This document shows positions 18,178 through 28,205 of a stretch of DNA of 64,000 nucleotides, one piece after another. The notes below the pieces were generated by a model. The model was not told where the DNA came from. It saw only the letters and a program-made list of their open reading frames with translations, and did not search any database. How positions within the stretch are numbered: position 1 is the first letter of the stretch; the number at the start of each line of letters is the position of its first letter. Both the position numbers and the translations under genes were made by a program. Source of the DNA: Streptomyces sp. NBC_01451. Lineage in GTDB: Bacteria > Actinomycetota > Actinomycetes > Streptomycetales > Streptomycetaceae. The stretch lies in contig NZ_CP109479.1 of the NCBI RefSeq assembly GCF_036227485.1, positions 4,030,001-4,094,000 of the forward strand. Reading direction: 5' to 3'.

Positions 18178-19566
18178 ATGAGCGCAAGACCCCAGCCGTC
18201 CCGCCGTCTCTTCCTCGGCATGGCCGCCACCACCCCCCTCGCCATGTCCGGCGTGATGACCCTGGGCGCCGGCACCGCCCACGCGGCCGACTCGGCGTAC
18301 GTGATGTGCTACTTCACCGAGTCGACGAGCCTCGGGCTGGGCACCGACTACGGCCTCCACCTGGCCGTCAGCACCGACTCGCTCAACTGGACGCCGCTGA
18401 ACCAGAACGACCCCGTGGTCACCCCCACCGCGGGCGCCCTCGGACTCCGCGACCCGTTCCTCATGCGCAAGCAGGACGGCACGTTCGTCGTCATCGCCAC
18501 CGACCTCAAGGGCACGGACTGGTCGTACAACAGCCAGTACATCCACGTCTGGGACTCGGCCGACCTGCGCACCTTCACCGGCTACCGGCGCCTCAAGCTC
18601 CACGACATGACCACGCACAGCTGGGCGCCGGAGGCGTTCTGGGACGCGGGCCGGGGCCAGTACGCGGTGATCTACTCCTCCGTGAACTCCAGCGGCCACA
18701 ACGTGATCATGGTCAACTACACGAGTGACTTCATCACGGCATCGGCGCCGCAGGTCTTCTTCGACCCCGGGTACGACGTGATCGACGGGGACATGGCGGT
18801 CGGCGTCAACGGCTACAACTACCTGTTCTTCAAGAAGAACCAGACGCTCGTCTCCGCGCGCTCCACCTCCCTCGACCCGGGCAGCTTCACCGAGTACAGC
18901 GCGGGCGTGGCCCACGGCGGCACGGAAGCCCCGACGGTGTTCAAGTCGCTGTCGTCGAACACCTGGTACCTCTGGGGCGACACGTACACGCCGAACGGCG
19001 TCTTCTACGCCTGGCAGACCTCCGACCTGGCCTCCGGCACCTGGACCGCGCTCGACCAGAAGACGTACACCCAGCCGGTCAACTCCAAGCACTGCGGCGT
19101 CGAGACGATCACGACCGCCGAGTACAACAACCTGCTGACCAAGTGGGGTTCCCCGGCCTGGAACCGCCTCAAGTCCTACAACTACCCGGCGCGTTACATC
19201 CGCCACGCCAACTACGTCGGCCGGATCGACGAGTACCCCTTCGACCTGTACACCGACTCGGAGTGGAAGCTCGTCCCGGGCCTGGCCGACAGCACCGGCA
19301 TCTCCTTCCAGTCGGTCAACTACCCCACCCGCTACCTCCGCCACTACAACTACGCCCTCCAACTCGACGTCAACGACGGCACGTCGACGTTCGCGGGCGA
19401 CGCGACGTTCTACCGGACGGCGGGCCTGGCGGACAGCTCATGGGCGTCCTTCCGCTCGTACAACAACCCGACGCGGTACATCCGCCACTCGAACTACCTA
19501 CTGCGCATCGACCCGATCTCCACGACCACCGAGAAGCAGGACGCCACGTTCAGGGTGGGGTACTGA
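18178..19566 (+). CDS. Secreted glycoside hydrolase, GH43-like propeller with AbfB (CBM42) domain
   Basis: The 462-residue protein starts at ATG 18178 with GGAG upstream. It has a Tat-type signal (SRRLFLGMAATT, cleavage near AHAADS). Residues about 40-310 are a five-bladed-propeller-like domain with LRDPFLMRKQDGTF and HSWAPEAFWD. The C-terminal 150 residues contain three repeats (SYNYPARYIRHANY, SVNYPTRYLRHYNY, SYNNPTRYIRHSNY) of the AbfB beta-trefoil, which binds arabinofuranose side chains. An exo-acting arabinan or arabinoxylan hydrolase outside the cell is likely. The exact specificity and all three acidic catalytic residues could not be fixed by eye. Confidence 0.88.
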   Translation: MSARPQPSRRLFLGMAATTPLAMSGVMTLGAGTAHAADSAYVMCYFTESTSLGLGTDYGLHLAVSTDSLNWTPLNQNDPVVTPTAGALGLRDPFLMRKQDGTFVVIATDLKGTDWSYNSQYIHVWDSADLRTFTGYRRLKLHDMTTHSWAPEAFWDAGRGQYAVIYSSVNSSGHNVIMVNYTSDFITASAPQVFFDPGYDVIDGDMAVGVNGYNYLFFKKNQTLVSARSTSLDPGSFTEYSAGVAHGGTEAPTVFKSLSSNTWYLWGDTYTPNGVFYAWQTSDLASGTWTALDQKTYTQPVNSKHCGVETITTAEYNNLLTKWGSPAWNRLKSYNYPARYIRHANYVGRIDEYPFDLYTDSEWKLVPGLADSTGISFQSVNYPTRYLRHYNYALQLDVNDGTSTFAGDATFYRTAGLADSSWASFRSYNNPTRYIRHSNYLLRIDPISTTTEKQDATFRVGY

Positions 19567-19622
19567 GGCGGGGGCCGTCCCAACTGTCGTGAACTGAGGG
19601 GGCCTTCGGGACCCATCCCACT

Positions 19623-19656
19623 CTGCCGGTGCAGGGACGCCGCCCTGCACCGGCAG
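19623..19656. terminator. Bidirectional hairpin terminator
   Basis: A perfect 14-bp stem (CTGCCGGTGCAGGG, 19623-19636, with 19643-19656) and a 6-nt loop, between the convergent GH43 and alpha/beta hydrolase genes. Confidence 0.85.
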
Positions 19657-19769
19657 GCCGAGTGCGCATCCGGACCGCCACCTGCCGGCCGACTGCCGGT
19701 CACCTGCGCTCGGTCTCCTTCCGGAACGAGAATCCCGGTGCGGACGCCCGTAGCGCGACCGGCCGGTCC

Positions 19770-20759
19770 TCAGCGCCCCGCAGGGCGCGGCCGAGCCGCC
19801 GACAAGGAGTCCAGCAGGGCCGGGAGACTCCGGGTGAAGTCCGCGGGGAAGGCGTGCCCCAGGCCCGGGACGGTCTCCAGGGTGATGTCCGCGCCGGCGT
19901 CGAGCAGTACCGTGTGGGCCTCGTAGACCTCGGGGGTGACGTCGTCGTCCTGTTCCCCCACCAGGATCCGGCCGCGCACGGTGCTCCGCGCGGCTCTCGC
20001 GAGCAGTGCTCCGTCGAGGTGCGCCGGAGTGAGGGCCGGGCCCAACGCCAGGAATCCGGAGGGCAGTTGTGCTGCGTCGGACTCTTCGGAGAGGGCCCAC
20101 AGCACGGCCACGCGGGCGCCCGCCGAGAAACCCGCCGCCAGGAGCGGCAGGGAGCGGTCGGCCTCGTCCAGTTCGGCGAGGGCCGCGGTGACGTCCCGGA
20201 TCGCGACGCCGGTGTCCGGCCAGCTGCGGTAGAGCGGGGTCGATCGCTGGGAGGAGTCGACGGCGACGAGGACGAGGCCCGCGTCCACGGCCGCCGCCCA
20301 CTGTTCCGCGGCCAGAGCCGCGTCCTGGTCGGCGCCGTGCAGGGCGACCAGGACACCTCGGGGCGTGCCCTGCGGCCGTCGTACGACCGGGGGAAGAGGG
20401 ACTCCGGTGGCCGCCGCGTGCCGGGCCGTGGACTCGCGCAGCAGCGGGGCGAATCCCTCAAGGTCACGGACGGCGGCCAGGTCGTCGTCCTCGACGAGGA
20501 TCGCGGGGCTCCACCAGGCGCCGTCGGCGAGCGCGGTGCGCAGCGTCGTCAGCGCGTCCTCGGCGCGCCCGGTGAGCGTCAGCAGACAGGCCGCCAGGTG
20601 TGCGGTGTCCGCGCGGCGCGAGGGGATCCGGGGAGCCGCCTCCTCCACAGCTTTCAGGGCATCGGCCGGCCGGCCTTCGCCGTACAGCCGTGACACCGTC
20701 TCGTCGAGCGCACGGTAGAGCGTCTCCTGGGCAACACCTGCCGGACCGTCCATCGGCAC
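19770..20759 (-). CDS. Alpha/beta hydrolase with N-terminal helical repeat region
   Basis: The 329-residue protein has two parts. Residues 1-110 are helical with a TPR-like pattern (GRPADALKAVEEAAPRI; LTGRAEDALTTLRTAL). Residues about 120-320 form an alpha/beta hydrolase with the nucleophile elbow GFSAGARVA, a VALHGADQD oxyanion strand, an acid in the GEQDDDVTP loop and the catalytic His in GLGHAFP. Its overall look is that of dienelactone hydrolase/phospholipase-carboxylesterase proteins. No strong ribosome-binding site separates GTG 20759 from ATG 20753. Confidence 0.85.
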   Translation of the reverse strand: MPMDGPAGVAQETLYRALDETVSRLYGEGRPADALKAVEEAAPRIPSRRADTAHLAACLLTLTGRAEDALTTLRTALADGAWWSPAILVEDDDLAAVRDLEGFAPLLRESTARHAAATGVPLPPVVRRPQGTPRGVLVALHGADQDAALAAEQWAAAVDAGLVLVAVDSSQRSTPLYRSWPDTGVAIRDVTAALAELDEADRSLPLLAAGFSAGARVAVLWALSEESDAAQLPSGFLALGPALTPAHLDGALLARAARSTVRGRILVGEQDDDVTPEVYEAHTVLLDAGADITLETVPGLGHAFPADFTRSLPALLDSLSAARPRPAGR

Positions 20760-20942
20760 ATCGAATCACAGCGCCGAGCAGGCGAGCTACGCGCGGGCGG
20801 GCGGGCACCGGCGCGCATCCGCCCGGCTTACGGCTTCTCCGGTGGAGGAGGCCCGGTGCCGACCGGTCGGTGAACAGCGGGACGCTACATTCCAGGTGGG
20901 CCACCGACCCGTGAACCACCCTTCAGGAAGGGGCAGTCGACC

Positions 20943-22007
20943 GTGGTGCTCAAGGTGCGGGGCGTCGTACTGCCCGAGCGGGAGCAACGGACCCTCTGGA
21001 TCGACCGGGGCCGGTTGTGGACCGAGCCGGTCCCGGGGGCGCGTTCGGACAGGGATGCCGAACTAGTCGTCGACGGGGGCTGGTTGCTGCCCGGTCTCGT
21101 CGACGCGCACACCCATCCGGGCGCGGAGGGCGTCGGGGATCCCTTCAGTGACGAGACGCTGCGCCGACACCTGACCGATCACCGGGACGCCGGCGTGCTG
21201 CTCGTGCGCGCGCCCGGGTCCGCCGCTCGTATCCCGGCCTGGGTGGACGACGATCCGGAGCTGCCGCGGGTGCGCTCGGCCGGGCGGTGGCTGGCCACGC
21301 CCGGCCGGTTCTTCCCCGGGTTCGGACGGGACGTGAGCGAGGCGGGCCTGGTGGACGCCGCCGTCGAGGAGGTCGAGGCGTCCTCGGGGTGGTGCAAGGT
21401 CATCGGCGACTGGAAGTACAACGAGCCCGCGCTGCCGCTGGAGATCCTGACCGACGTCGTGGAGGCGGTGCACGCCGTCGGCGGCCGGGTCGCCGCGCAC
21501 TGCCAGACCACCGACGGCTGCCGCAACGCCGTGCTGGCCGGGGTGGACAGCCTGGAGCACGGGATGCATCTCGACCCCGGTCTGATCGACCGGATGGCGG
21601 CCCAAGGGACCGCGCTGGTACCGACGTTGAGCGTGTTCGGTGCCGGTGCCGAGCGGCGGCGGGCCGCCGGGCCGAGCGCCGCCCGGGACTGGTGGCTGGC
21701 CGGCTGGGAGGGCATGCTGCCCGGCGTCCGGGCGGCGTACGAAGCCGGTGTCACCGTCCTGGCCGGCACGGACAGTTTCCCGTGCGGCACCATCACCTCG
21801 GAGGTCGAATGGCTGACGCGTGCCGGTCTGCCGGCCGAAGCGGCGCTGGGCTCGGCATCCTGGTCGGCCCGCTCCTGGCTCGGCCTGCCCGGCCTGGCCG
21901 ACGGCGCTCCGGCCGACCTCGTCGCCTACGACACCGACCCGACGCGGGACGCCTCCGCACTGGCCCACCCGAGCCGGATCATCCTGCGGGGCCGTGTCGT
22001 CGTCTGA
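20943..22007 (+). CDS. Amidohydrolase-superfamily metal-dependent hydrolase
   Basis: The 354-residue protein shows the amidohydrolase plan: VDGGWLLPGLVDAHTHPG with the HxH metal ligands, later His ligands in VAAHCQTTDG and LEHGMH, and the Asp ligand in LAGTDSFPCG. The closing RGRVVV beta strand is typical of imidazolonepropionase/prolidase-like members. GTG 20943 lies a short distance after AGGAAGGGG. It is divergent from the alpha/beta hydrolase gene and converges tightly with fbiC. The substrate is unknown. Confidence 0.88.
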   Translation: MVLKVRGVVLPEREQRTLWIDRGRLWTEPVPGARSDRDAELVVDGGWLLPGLVDAHTHPGAEGVGDPFSDETLRRHLTDHRDAGVLLVRAPGSAARIPAWVDDDPELPRVRSAGRWLATPGRFFPGFGRDVSEAGLVDAAVEEVEASSGWCKVIGDWKYNEPALPLEILTDVVEAVHAVGGRVAAHCQTTDGCRNAVLAGVDSLEHGMHLDPGLIDRMAAQGTALVPTLSVFGAGAERRRAAGPSAARDWWLAGWEGMLPGVRAAYEAGVTVLAGTDSFPCGTITSEVEWLTRAGLPAEAALGSASWSARSWLGLPGLADGAPADLVAYDTDPTRDASALAHPSRIILRGRVVV

Positions 22008-22049
22008 CGGATCACGCGGACGCGGCGGGGTGGGCGCCGTCGACCGAGG

Positions 22050-24665
22050 TCACTCCAGCACGGGCAACAGCTCCGGCAGATGCCCGTCCGACAGGGCCGC
22101 CGCCCGCTGCCGTTCCTCCGGAACCTCGCCGTAGACGGTGTTCCGGGGCCTGGCCGGGCGGCCCGCCGCCTCCGCGACCGCGATGAGGTCCTTCACCGAC
22201 TTGTACGAGCCGTACGACGACCCCGCCATCCGGGAGATCGTCTCCTCCATCAGCGTGCCGCCCAGGTCGTTCGCGCCCGAGCGGAGCATCTCCGCCGCGC
22301 CCTCCGTGCCCAGCTTGACCCAGCTGGTCTGGATGTTGGGGATGTGGGTGTGCAGGAGGAGGCGGGCCATGGCGATGACCGCCCGGTTGTCGCGCATCGT
22401 CGGGCCGGGGCGGGCGATGCCGGCCAGGTACACCGGGGCGTTGGTGTGGATGAAGGGGAGGGTGACGAACTCCGTGAAGCCGCCGGTCTGTTGCTGGATG
22501 CGGGCCAGGGTGCGGAAGTGGCCGAGCCAGTGGCGGGGCTGATCGACGTGGCCGTACATCATCGTCGAGGACGAGCGGATGCCCAGCTCGTGGGCCGTCG
22601 TGACGACTTCGATCCACGTTGCCGTCGGCAGCTTGCCCTTGGTCAGGACCCAGCGGACCTCGTCGTCGAGGATCTCCGCCGCCGTGCCGGGGATCGTGTC
22701 GAGGCCGGCCTCCTTCGCGGCCGTCAGCCACTCGCGGATCGACATGCCGGTGCGGGACGCGCCGTTCACCACCTCCATGGGTGAGAAGGCGTGCACGTGC
22801 ATGCCGGGGACCTTCTCCTTCACCGCGCGCGCGATGTCGAAGTAGGCGGTGCCCGGCAGGTCGGGGTGGATGCCGCCCTGCATGCAGACCTCGACCGCCC
22901 CTACGTCCCAGGCCTGTTGGGCGCGGTCTGCCACCTGGTCCAGGGACAGTGTGTAGGCGTCGGCGTCCGTTCGGCGCTGGGCGAAGGCGCAGAAACGGCA
23001 GCCGGTGTAGCAGACGTTGGTGAAGTTGATGTTCCGGGTGACAATGTAGGTGACGTCGTCCCCGACCGCCGACTTCCGTACGTCGTCGGCGACTTGGCAC
23101 AGTGCGTCGAGGGCCGCGCCGTCCGCGTGGAACAACGCCAGCGCCTCGTCGTCGGTGAGCCGCGTCGGGTCGTCGGCCGCCGTGCGCAGCGCCTGCCGTA
23201 CGTCCGTGTCGATGCGCTCCGGGACCATCCCGGGCGCCGCCGCCTCCCGCAGGGCACCCCAGTCGCCGTACACCTCGTCGAAGTCGTCGCGCCGGTCGGA
23301 CGTACGGCCGTCGGTGTCGATCGTGGTGTGCAGGTCGGTGCGGCCGGAGGACACGAACACCTCCTCCGGTTCCTGCCAGGGGTGCCCCTCGACGACCGCG
23401 TCCTCGCGCGCGAGACCCGTCTCGGGGTCGGCGAGTGCCCGTACGTGCGGGAGCAGTCGCGGGTCCAGCCAGGGCTCGCCGCGCTGTACGAACTCCGGGT
23501 AGACGCAGAGGCGTTCGCGCATCGCGAAGCCGACTGCCGCTGATTTGGCGGCCAGTTCCTCGATCTGGGGCCAGGGGCGTTCCGGGTTGACGTGGTCGAT
23601 GGTGAGCGGGGAGACCCCGCCCCAGTCGTCGATGCCGGCGCCGATCAGCCGCCCGTACTCGGAGTCGACGAGGTTGGGCGGGGCCTGGAGGCAGGCGCTC
23701 GGGCCCATGATGTGCCGTGCCACGGCGACCGTCGCGACGAGCTCGTCCAGTTCCGCGTCCGGCATTCCGCGCATCGCGGTGTCCGGCTTGGCGCGGAAGT
23801 TCTGGATGATCAGCTCCTGGACGGAGTGGTAGGCGCGGGAGACGCGACGGAGGGCGAAGAGGGACTCCGCCCGCTCCTCGTACGTCTCGCCGATCCCGAT
23901 CAGGAGGCCGGAGGTGAAGGGGACGGACGACCGGCCCGCGTCCTCCAACACCCGTAGCCGTACGGCGGGTTCCTTGTCCGGGGAGCCGTAGTGCGGGCCG
24001 CCCGGCTCGGACCAGAGGCGGGTCGCCGTCGTCTCCAGCATCATGCCCATGCTCGGAGCGACGGGCTTGAGGCGCTGGAAGTCCGTCCAGGACATCACGC
24101 CCGGGTTGAGGTGGGGCAGCAGGCCCGTCTCCTCCAGGATGCGGATCGAGATGGCGCGGACGTACGCGATCGTGTCGTCGTAACCGTGCGCGTCGAGCCA
24201 CTCGCGCGCCTCCGGCCAGCGGTCCTCGGGCTTGTCGCCGAGGGTGATCAGCGCTTCCTTGCAGCCGAGGGCCGCGCCGCGCCGGGCGATGTCGAGAACC
24301 TCGTCCGGGGACATGAACATGCCGTGTCCGGCCCGGCGGAGCTTGCCGGGCACCGTCACGAAGGTGCAGTAGTGGCATTTGTCACGGCACAGCCGGGTGA
24401 GGGGGATGAAGACGCTCTTCGAGTACGTGATGACGCCGGGGCGGCCGGCGGCCTCCAGGCCGGCGTCCCGGACGCGGGCAGCGGACGCGGTGAGGTCGTC
24501 GAGGGCCTCGCCACGGGCCTGGAGCAGCACCGCGGCCTCGCCGACGTCGAGGGCGACGCCGTCCCGGGCGCGTTTGAGGGCGCGACGCATGGAGTTCTCG
24601 GTCGGGCCGGTGGCGCCGCCGGGGCGCTCGGTGGGGCCGGTTCCGGAGGTCTCGGGAGTCGTCAT
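22050..24665 (-). CDS. fbiC: 7,8-didemethyl-8-hydroxy-5-deazariboflavin (FO) synthase
   Basis: The 871-residue bifunctional radical-SAM enzyme makes FO, the chromophore of coenzyme F420, from tyrosine and a flavin-pathway intermediate. The N-terminal CofG-like half has the cluster motif CRDKCHYC near residue 92. The C-terminal CofH-like half has CYTGCRFC near residue 552. Both halves have TIM-barrel landmarks such as [14 protein letters not shown] and GATRTGMS-like stretches. Length and fusion order match actinobacterial FbiC. It lies head to tail with an LLM-class oxidoreductase whose 5' side is at 25725, and three further F420/flavin-type enzymes are in the window. Confidence 0.97.
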   Translation of the reverse strand: MTTPETSGTGPTERPGGATGPTENSMRRALKRARDGVALDVGEAAVLLQARGEALDDLTASAARVRDAGLEAAGRPGVITYSKSVFIPLTRLCRDKCHYCTFVTVPGKLRRAGHGMFMSPDEVLDIARRGAALGCKEALITLGDKPEDRWPEAREWLDAHGYDDTIAYVRAISIRILEETGLLPHLNPGVMSWTDFQRLKPVAPSMGMMLETTATRLWSEPGGPHYGSPDKEPAVRLRVLEDAGRSSVPFTSGLLIGIGETYEERAESLFALRRVSRAYHSVQELIIQNFRAKPDTAMRGMPDAELDELVATVAVARHIMGPSACLQAPPNLVDSEYGRLIGAGIDDWGGVSPLTIDHVNPERPWPQIEELAAKSAAVGFAMRERLCVYPEFVQRGEPWLDPRLLPHVRALADPETGLAREDAVVEGHPWQEPEEVFVSSGRTDLHTTIDTDGRTSDRRDDFDEVYGDWGALREAAAPGMVPERIDTDVRQALRTAADDPTRLTDDEALALFHADGAALDALCQVADDVRKSAVGDDVTYIVTRNINFTNVCYTGCRFCAFAQRRTDADAYTLSLDQVADRAQQAWDVGAVEVCMQGGIHPDLPGTAYFDIARAVKEKVPGMHVHAFSPMEVVNGASRTGMSIREWLTAAKEAGLDTIPGTAAEILDDEVRWVLTKGKLPTATWIEVVTTAHELGIRSSSTMMYGHVDQPRHWLGHFRTLARIQQQTGGFTEFVTLPFIHTNAPVYLAGIARPGPTMRDNRAVIAMARLLLHTHIPNIQTSWVKLGTEGAAEMLRSGANDLGGTLMEETISRMAGSSYGSYKSVKDLIAVAEAAGRPARPRNTVYGEVPEERQRAAALSDGHLPELLPVLE

Positions 24666-24835
24666 CCTTCGAGCATACGATCGATGTGATCAGGTCCCGC
24701 AGGGGCCGCCCTGTCCGTTCGGGCGGCCGAACGTTACAGGGCGGCACTGGCGACCACGGCGGCCATCGCCCACGGAGCCCGCGCGGAGTCCGCACGAAGC
24801 GCGCGCGGAGTCCGCGCGAAGCCCGCGGGTCCGCC

Positions 24836-24869
24836 GGGCCTCAGGGCCTCAGGGCCTCAGGGCCTCAGG
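24836..24869. repeat. 8-bp tandem repeat TCAGGGCC (about 4 copies)
   Basis: The units run into the stop region of the downstream LLM gene. Just before them (about 24775-24830) the phrase GCGCGGAGTCCGC is repeated twice. The 208 bp between the two genes hold no ORF of interest. Confidence 0.7.
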
Positions 24870-24873
24870 TGGG

Positions 24874-25725
24874 CTACAGGTACGGGGCGTACCCGTCCAG
24901 GAGGCCCAGCACCTCCGCCTCGCCCGCCGGCGGCAGCTGCACCACGGCCTCCTCGATGCCCAGCTCGGCGTAGTGGGCGAGCTTGCCCGGGGTGGGCTGA
25001 ACGGCGTAGGGGACGACCTGGAGGACGGCCGGGTCGCGGCCCGCGTCCGCCCACACCGACCGCAGCACGGGCAGCGACTCGGACAGGCCACGCCCGCCGA
25101 TCGGCAGCCAGCCGTCGGCGTACTCGCTGATGTGGGCGAACAGCTTCGGCCCCGCCGAACCGCCGATGAGGGTCCGGGGGCCGGTCACCGGCCCACGCGG
25201 CTTCTGCACCGGCTTGGGGTACGCGGTACTCGCCCGCACACTCCCGAACTCGCCCTCGTACGCGGTCGGTTCGTCCGCCCACAGGGCGCGCATCAGCGCC
25301 ACCCGGTCCCGGGTCAGCTCGCGCCGCGTACGCCATTCCACACCGTGGTCGGCGGCCTCCTCGACGTTCCAGCCGTAGCCGAGGCCGAGGGTGAAGCGTC
25401 CGCCGGAGAGGTGGTCGAGGGTGGCGATCTGCTTGGCGAGGTCGATCGGGTCGTGCTGGGCGACGAGCGTGATACCCGTGCCGAGGCCGAGCCGCTCGGT
25501 GACGGCGGCGGCCTGGCCGAGCGCGACGAAGGGGTCGAGCGTGCGGCCGTACTCGGGCGGCAGGTCGCCGCCCGCCGGGTACGGGGTGGTCCGCTCGACC
25601 GGTATGTGCGTGTGCTCGGGCAGATACAGCCCGGCGAACCCGCGCTGTTCCAGCTCACGGGCGAGTCGGGTCGGGGTGATCGTCTCGTCGGTGAGGAAGA
25701 TCGTGACGGCTAGGCGCATGCCCAT
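24874..25725 (-). CDS. LLM-class F420-dependent oxidoreductase
   Basis: The 283-residue luciferase-like TIM-barrel protein shows the landmarks LYLPEHTHIPVERTTPYP, LGTGITLVAQHDPIDLAKQIATLDHLSGGRFTLGLGYGWNVEE and GPRTLIGGSAGPKLFAHISEYADGWLP. These are typical of actinobacterial TIGR03619-type enzymes that use F420 to move hydride. The substrate is unknown. It lies upstream of fbiC on the same strand. ATG 25725 and ATG 25719 both fit; neither has a clear ribosome-binding site. Confidence 0.9.
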   Translation of the reverse strand: MGMRLAVTIFLTDETITPTRLARELEQRGFAGLYLPEHTHIPVERTTPYPAGGDLPPEYGRTLDPFVALGQAAAVTERLGLGTGITLVAQHDPIDLAKQIATLDHLSGGRFTLGLGYGWNVEEAADHGVEWRTRRELTRDRVALMRALWADEPTAYEGEFGSVRASTAYPKPVQKPRGPVTGPRTLIGGSAGPKLFAHISEYADGWLPIGGRGLSESLPVLRSVWADAGRDPAVLQVVPYAVQPTPGKLAHYAELGIEEAVVQLPPAGEAEVLGLLDGYAPYL

Positions 25726-25757
25726 ATCTGTACCGGGCGATGCCTCGTCTGTCCATA

Positions 25758-25769
25758 CCGACCGGTCGG
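25758..25769. promoter_or_regulatory. CCGACCGGTCGG palindrome, candidate TetR-type operator
   Basis: A perfect 12-bp palindrome 32 bp upstream of the LLM gene start, within a wider TACCGACCGGTCGGGA context. This shape is common for TetR-family operators; the regulator is not next door. Confidence 0.45.
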
Positions 25770-25950
25770 GATCGGTCGAACATCACTTGGGCGGCACCTG
25801 TGTGTGCTGCGCGCTCGAAAGGCGGCGATCCCCCTGTCTTGTACGGGAGTTCACTCCCGGGCACGAGAGTGGCCATGAAAGCGGTACGCGCCAACACAGC
25901 ACCGTCACTGCGTCACCCATGTCACACCCCGACACCCTGGGAGCGGCAGC

Positions 25951-27531
25951 ATGTGCGAAGACGACCACGGAACCGGCACCGAACCCGGCACCAACCCCGA
26001 CACCGACTCCGGCACCGGAAACGGCCTGGCCAGACGCGCTCTGTTCGTGACGGGAGCCGCCGCCGCGCTTACGTTGGGAAGCGTGACCTTCTCCCACGGC
26101 ACCCCGGCCGAGGCCACCCCCGGCACGGAGACGAAGACGGTACGGGGCACGCTGCCCACCGGCTCCCCCGACTTCGTCTACCTGCCCGTCGAAATCCCGG
26201 ACGGGGTAAGGGAGTTGAGGGTGGCATACAGCTACGACCGCCCGTCCGTCCCGGCCGGCACCGCGGGCAACGCCCTCGACATCGGCGTCTTCGACCAGCA
26301 CGGCACAGAACTGGGCGGCAAGGGCTTCCGGGGCTGGTCGGGCGGGGCCCGCTCCGAGTTCTTCGTCCGCGCGGACGACGCGACGCCCGGCTACATCCCC
26401 GGCCCGGTGAAGGCGGGCACCTGGCACATCGCGCTGGGCCCCTACACCGTCTCCCCGCAGGGCCTCGCCTACGAGATCACCATCACGCTGACCTACGGCG
26501 AGCCCGGCGACACCGTCGACCCGGTCTACCCTCCCGAGCGCGCGAAGGGGCGGGGCCGGGCCTGGTACCGGGGCGACTGCCACCTCCACACCTGGTTCTC
26601 GGACGGCCGCCGCACCCCGGCCGAGATCGCCGCCCTCGCACGCGCGGCGGGCCTGGACTTCATCAACAGCTCGGACCACAACACCCATTCATCACACGCC
26701 CATTGGGCCTCTGAGGCGGGCGACGACCTCCTCATCCTGGTGGGCGAGGAGGTGACGACCCGCAACGGTCACGTGCTCGCGCTCGGCACGGACCCGGGGA
26801 CGTTCGTCGACTGGCGCTACCGGGCCCGCGACAACCGCTTCGGCAAGTACGCGCGCCGGATCCGCCGCGCCGGCGGCCTGGTGGTCCCGGCCCACCCGCA
26901 CGCCACCTGCGTCGGCTGCGGCTGGAAGTTCGGCTTCGCCGAGGCGGACGCGGTGGAGGTGTGGAACGGCGCCTACTCGCCCGAGGACGAGGTGGCCCTC
27001 GCGGACTGGGACGGCATGCTGGTGGCGTCGGTGCGGGAGGGCGCCCCGGGCGGGCGCGGATGGATCCCGGCCATGGGCAACAGCGACGCCCACCGCGACC
27101 CCGACCCGGTGGGCGTCCCGCAGACGGTGGTCCTGGCCGACGACCTGACCCGCGAGGCGATCCAGGAGGGCCTGAAGGCAGGACGCTCCTACGTCGCCGA
27201 GTCCAAGTCGGTCTCCCTCACCTTCACGGCATCCGGCCCGAAGGGCGAACACGCGGACATCGGGGGCCGGTTGGAGGTGTCCGAGGACGCCCCGGTGACG
27301 ATCCGCCTGGAGGTGTCGGGCGCCCCGCGCTGCACGGTCCGCTTCGTCACGGACCAGGGCGTGCTGTTCACCAGCGCGGTCCTGCCGGTGACGGGCGCGG
27401 GCGTCGTGGAGTGGCGTACGACGGCCCAGTACGCGGCGTACGTCCGCGCGGAGGTGCGGCACGAGGCGGTACTCGCGCCGCTGCCGGGGGCGCTGGCCGC
27501 GTTCACCAACCCGATCTTCCTGGGGCGGTAG
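25951..27531 (+). CDS. Exported CehA/McbA-family PHP-domain metallohydrolase
   Basis: The 526-residue protein has a Tat-like signal (LARRALFVTGAAAALTLGS) after a 27-residue polar leader. A beta-sandwich region follows at about 60-200. The PHP domain then shows GDCHLHTWFSDG, NSSDHNTHSSH, LVGEEVTTRNGH, PAHPHA and MGNSDAH, the His/Asp/Glu set that binds two or three metals. CehA and McbA hydrolyse carbamate pesticides, but most relatives have unknown, probably phosphoester, substrates. GGGAG precedes ATG 25951. Confidence 0.9.
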   Translation: MCEDDHGTGTEPGTNPDTDSGTGNGLARRALFVTGAAAALTLGSVTFSHGTPAEATPGTETKTVRGTLPTGSPDFVYLPVEIPDGVRELRVAYSYDRPSVPAGTAGNALDIGVFDQHGTELGGKGFRGWSGGARSEFFVRADDATPGYIPGPVKAGTWHIALGPYTVSPQGLAYEITITLTYGEPGDTVDPVYPPERAKGRGRAWYRGDCHLHTWFSDGRRTPAEIAALARAAGLDFINSSDHNTHSSHAHWASEAGDDLLILVGEEVTTRNGHVLALGTDPGTFVDWRYRARDNRFGKYARRIRRAGGLVVPAHPHATCVGCGWKFGFAEADAVEVWNGAYSPEDEVALADWDGMLVASVREGAPGGRGWIPAMGNSDAHRDPDPVGVPQTVVLADDLTREAIQEGLKAGRSYVAESKSVSLTFTASGPKGEHADIGGRLEVSEDAPVTIRLEVSGAPRCTVRFVTDQGVLFTSAVLPVTGAGVVEWRTTAQYAAYVRAEVRHEAVLAPLPGALAAFTNPIFLGR

Positions 27532-27721
27532 CAGGGACAGGTCGGCCGGACCGGAGGTCGGGCCGAGAGACCAGTACTCATGACAACAAAACCTGAGCGA
27601 ATACAGCCTCAAGCAGTATCCATTTGATCCATACATGATTCTTTTACTTATTTCGTCACACTATGCCCCCATGCAGGACGAAGCTGTGGCCCACTGTGGG
27701 CCACAGCGCTGGGAGGCTTTG
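27532..27721. other. AT-richer promoter region of the lipoprotein gene
   Basis: The stretch 27575-27665 is clearly AT-richer than anything around it (for example CATGATTCTTTTACTTATTT). It may hold a promoter; a longer frame from 27635 would read through it using rare codons, which argues against that start. Confidence 0.5.
27684..27706. promoter_or_regulatory. 23-bp palindrome just before the lipoprotein gene
   Basis: Perfect 11-bp arms (CTGTGGCCCAC and GTGGGCCACAG) around one base, ending 15 bp before the GTG start. It could be an operator or a 5'-UTR hairpin next to the ribosome-binding site (GGGAGG at 27711). Confidence 0.6.
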
Positions 27722-28117
27722 GTGAGGTCAGCTCGACACATGGGGGTGTCCGCGGTGACACTCTGCGTTCTACTCGCCCTTGGGGGCTGCGGCGGCGCAG
27801 GCGAAAGCGGGACGTCGGACACGGGCGGCGACGCGGCCGGCGCCCCCGGCGGGCAGGTGGCGGGCGTACCAGCCGCGCTGGTCGGAAGCTGGAGTGGCGG
27901 CAGCAGCGACGGCTTCCGGTCCTCCGTGTACACCTTCAACGGTGACTCGTCGTACAGCATGGATATCCGGGGCACCCGCATCACCGGCCGGTTCTCCGTC
28001 AGCGGCAACCAACTCACGACCTACCCGGACGGAAGGGCACCGCTCACTTACCAGTGGGGTATCGGACAGAACGGCTACCTGTACCTGAACGGCGAGAGCT
28101 ATGTGCCCTTCAACTGA
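27722..28117 (+). CDS. Small putative lipoprotein
   Basis: 131 residues from GTG 27722, which has GGGAGG five bases upstream. The signal peptide VTLCVLLALGGC ends in a lipobox-like LGGC, followed by a Gly/Ser/Thr-rich linker. The mature beta-rich domain (VGSWSGGSSDGFRSSVYTFNGDSSYSMDIRG) ends in SYVPFN. This resembles small lipocalin-like or DUF-type lipoproteins, but I do not recognise a family. Confidence 0.75.
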   Translation: MRSARHMGVSAVTLCVLLALGGCGGAGESGTSDTGGDAAGAPGGQVAGVPAALVGSWSGGSSDGFRSSVYTFNGDSSYSMDIRGTRITGRFSVSGNQLTTYPDGRAPLTYQWGIGQNGYLYLNGESYVPFN

Positions 28118-28205
28118 GGCCGAGAGCACCGGGATTCAGGGGCGCGACAGGGGAACTGCCCCGCTCCGATGGCCCCGCCCGGGGTAACGAGGATTCACCC
28201 AGCCC

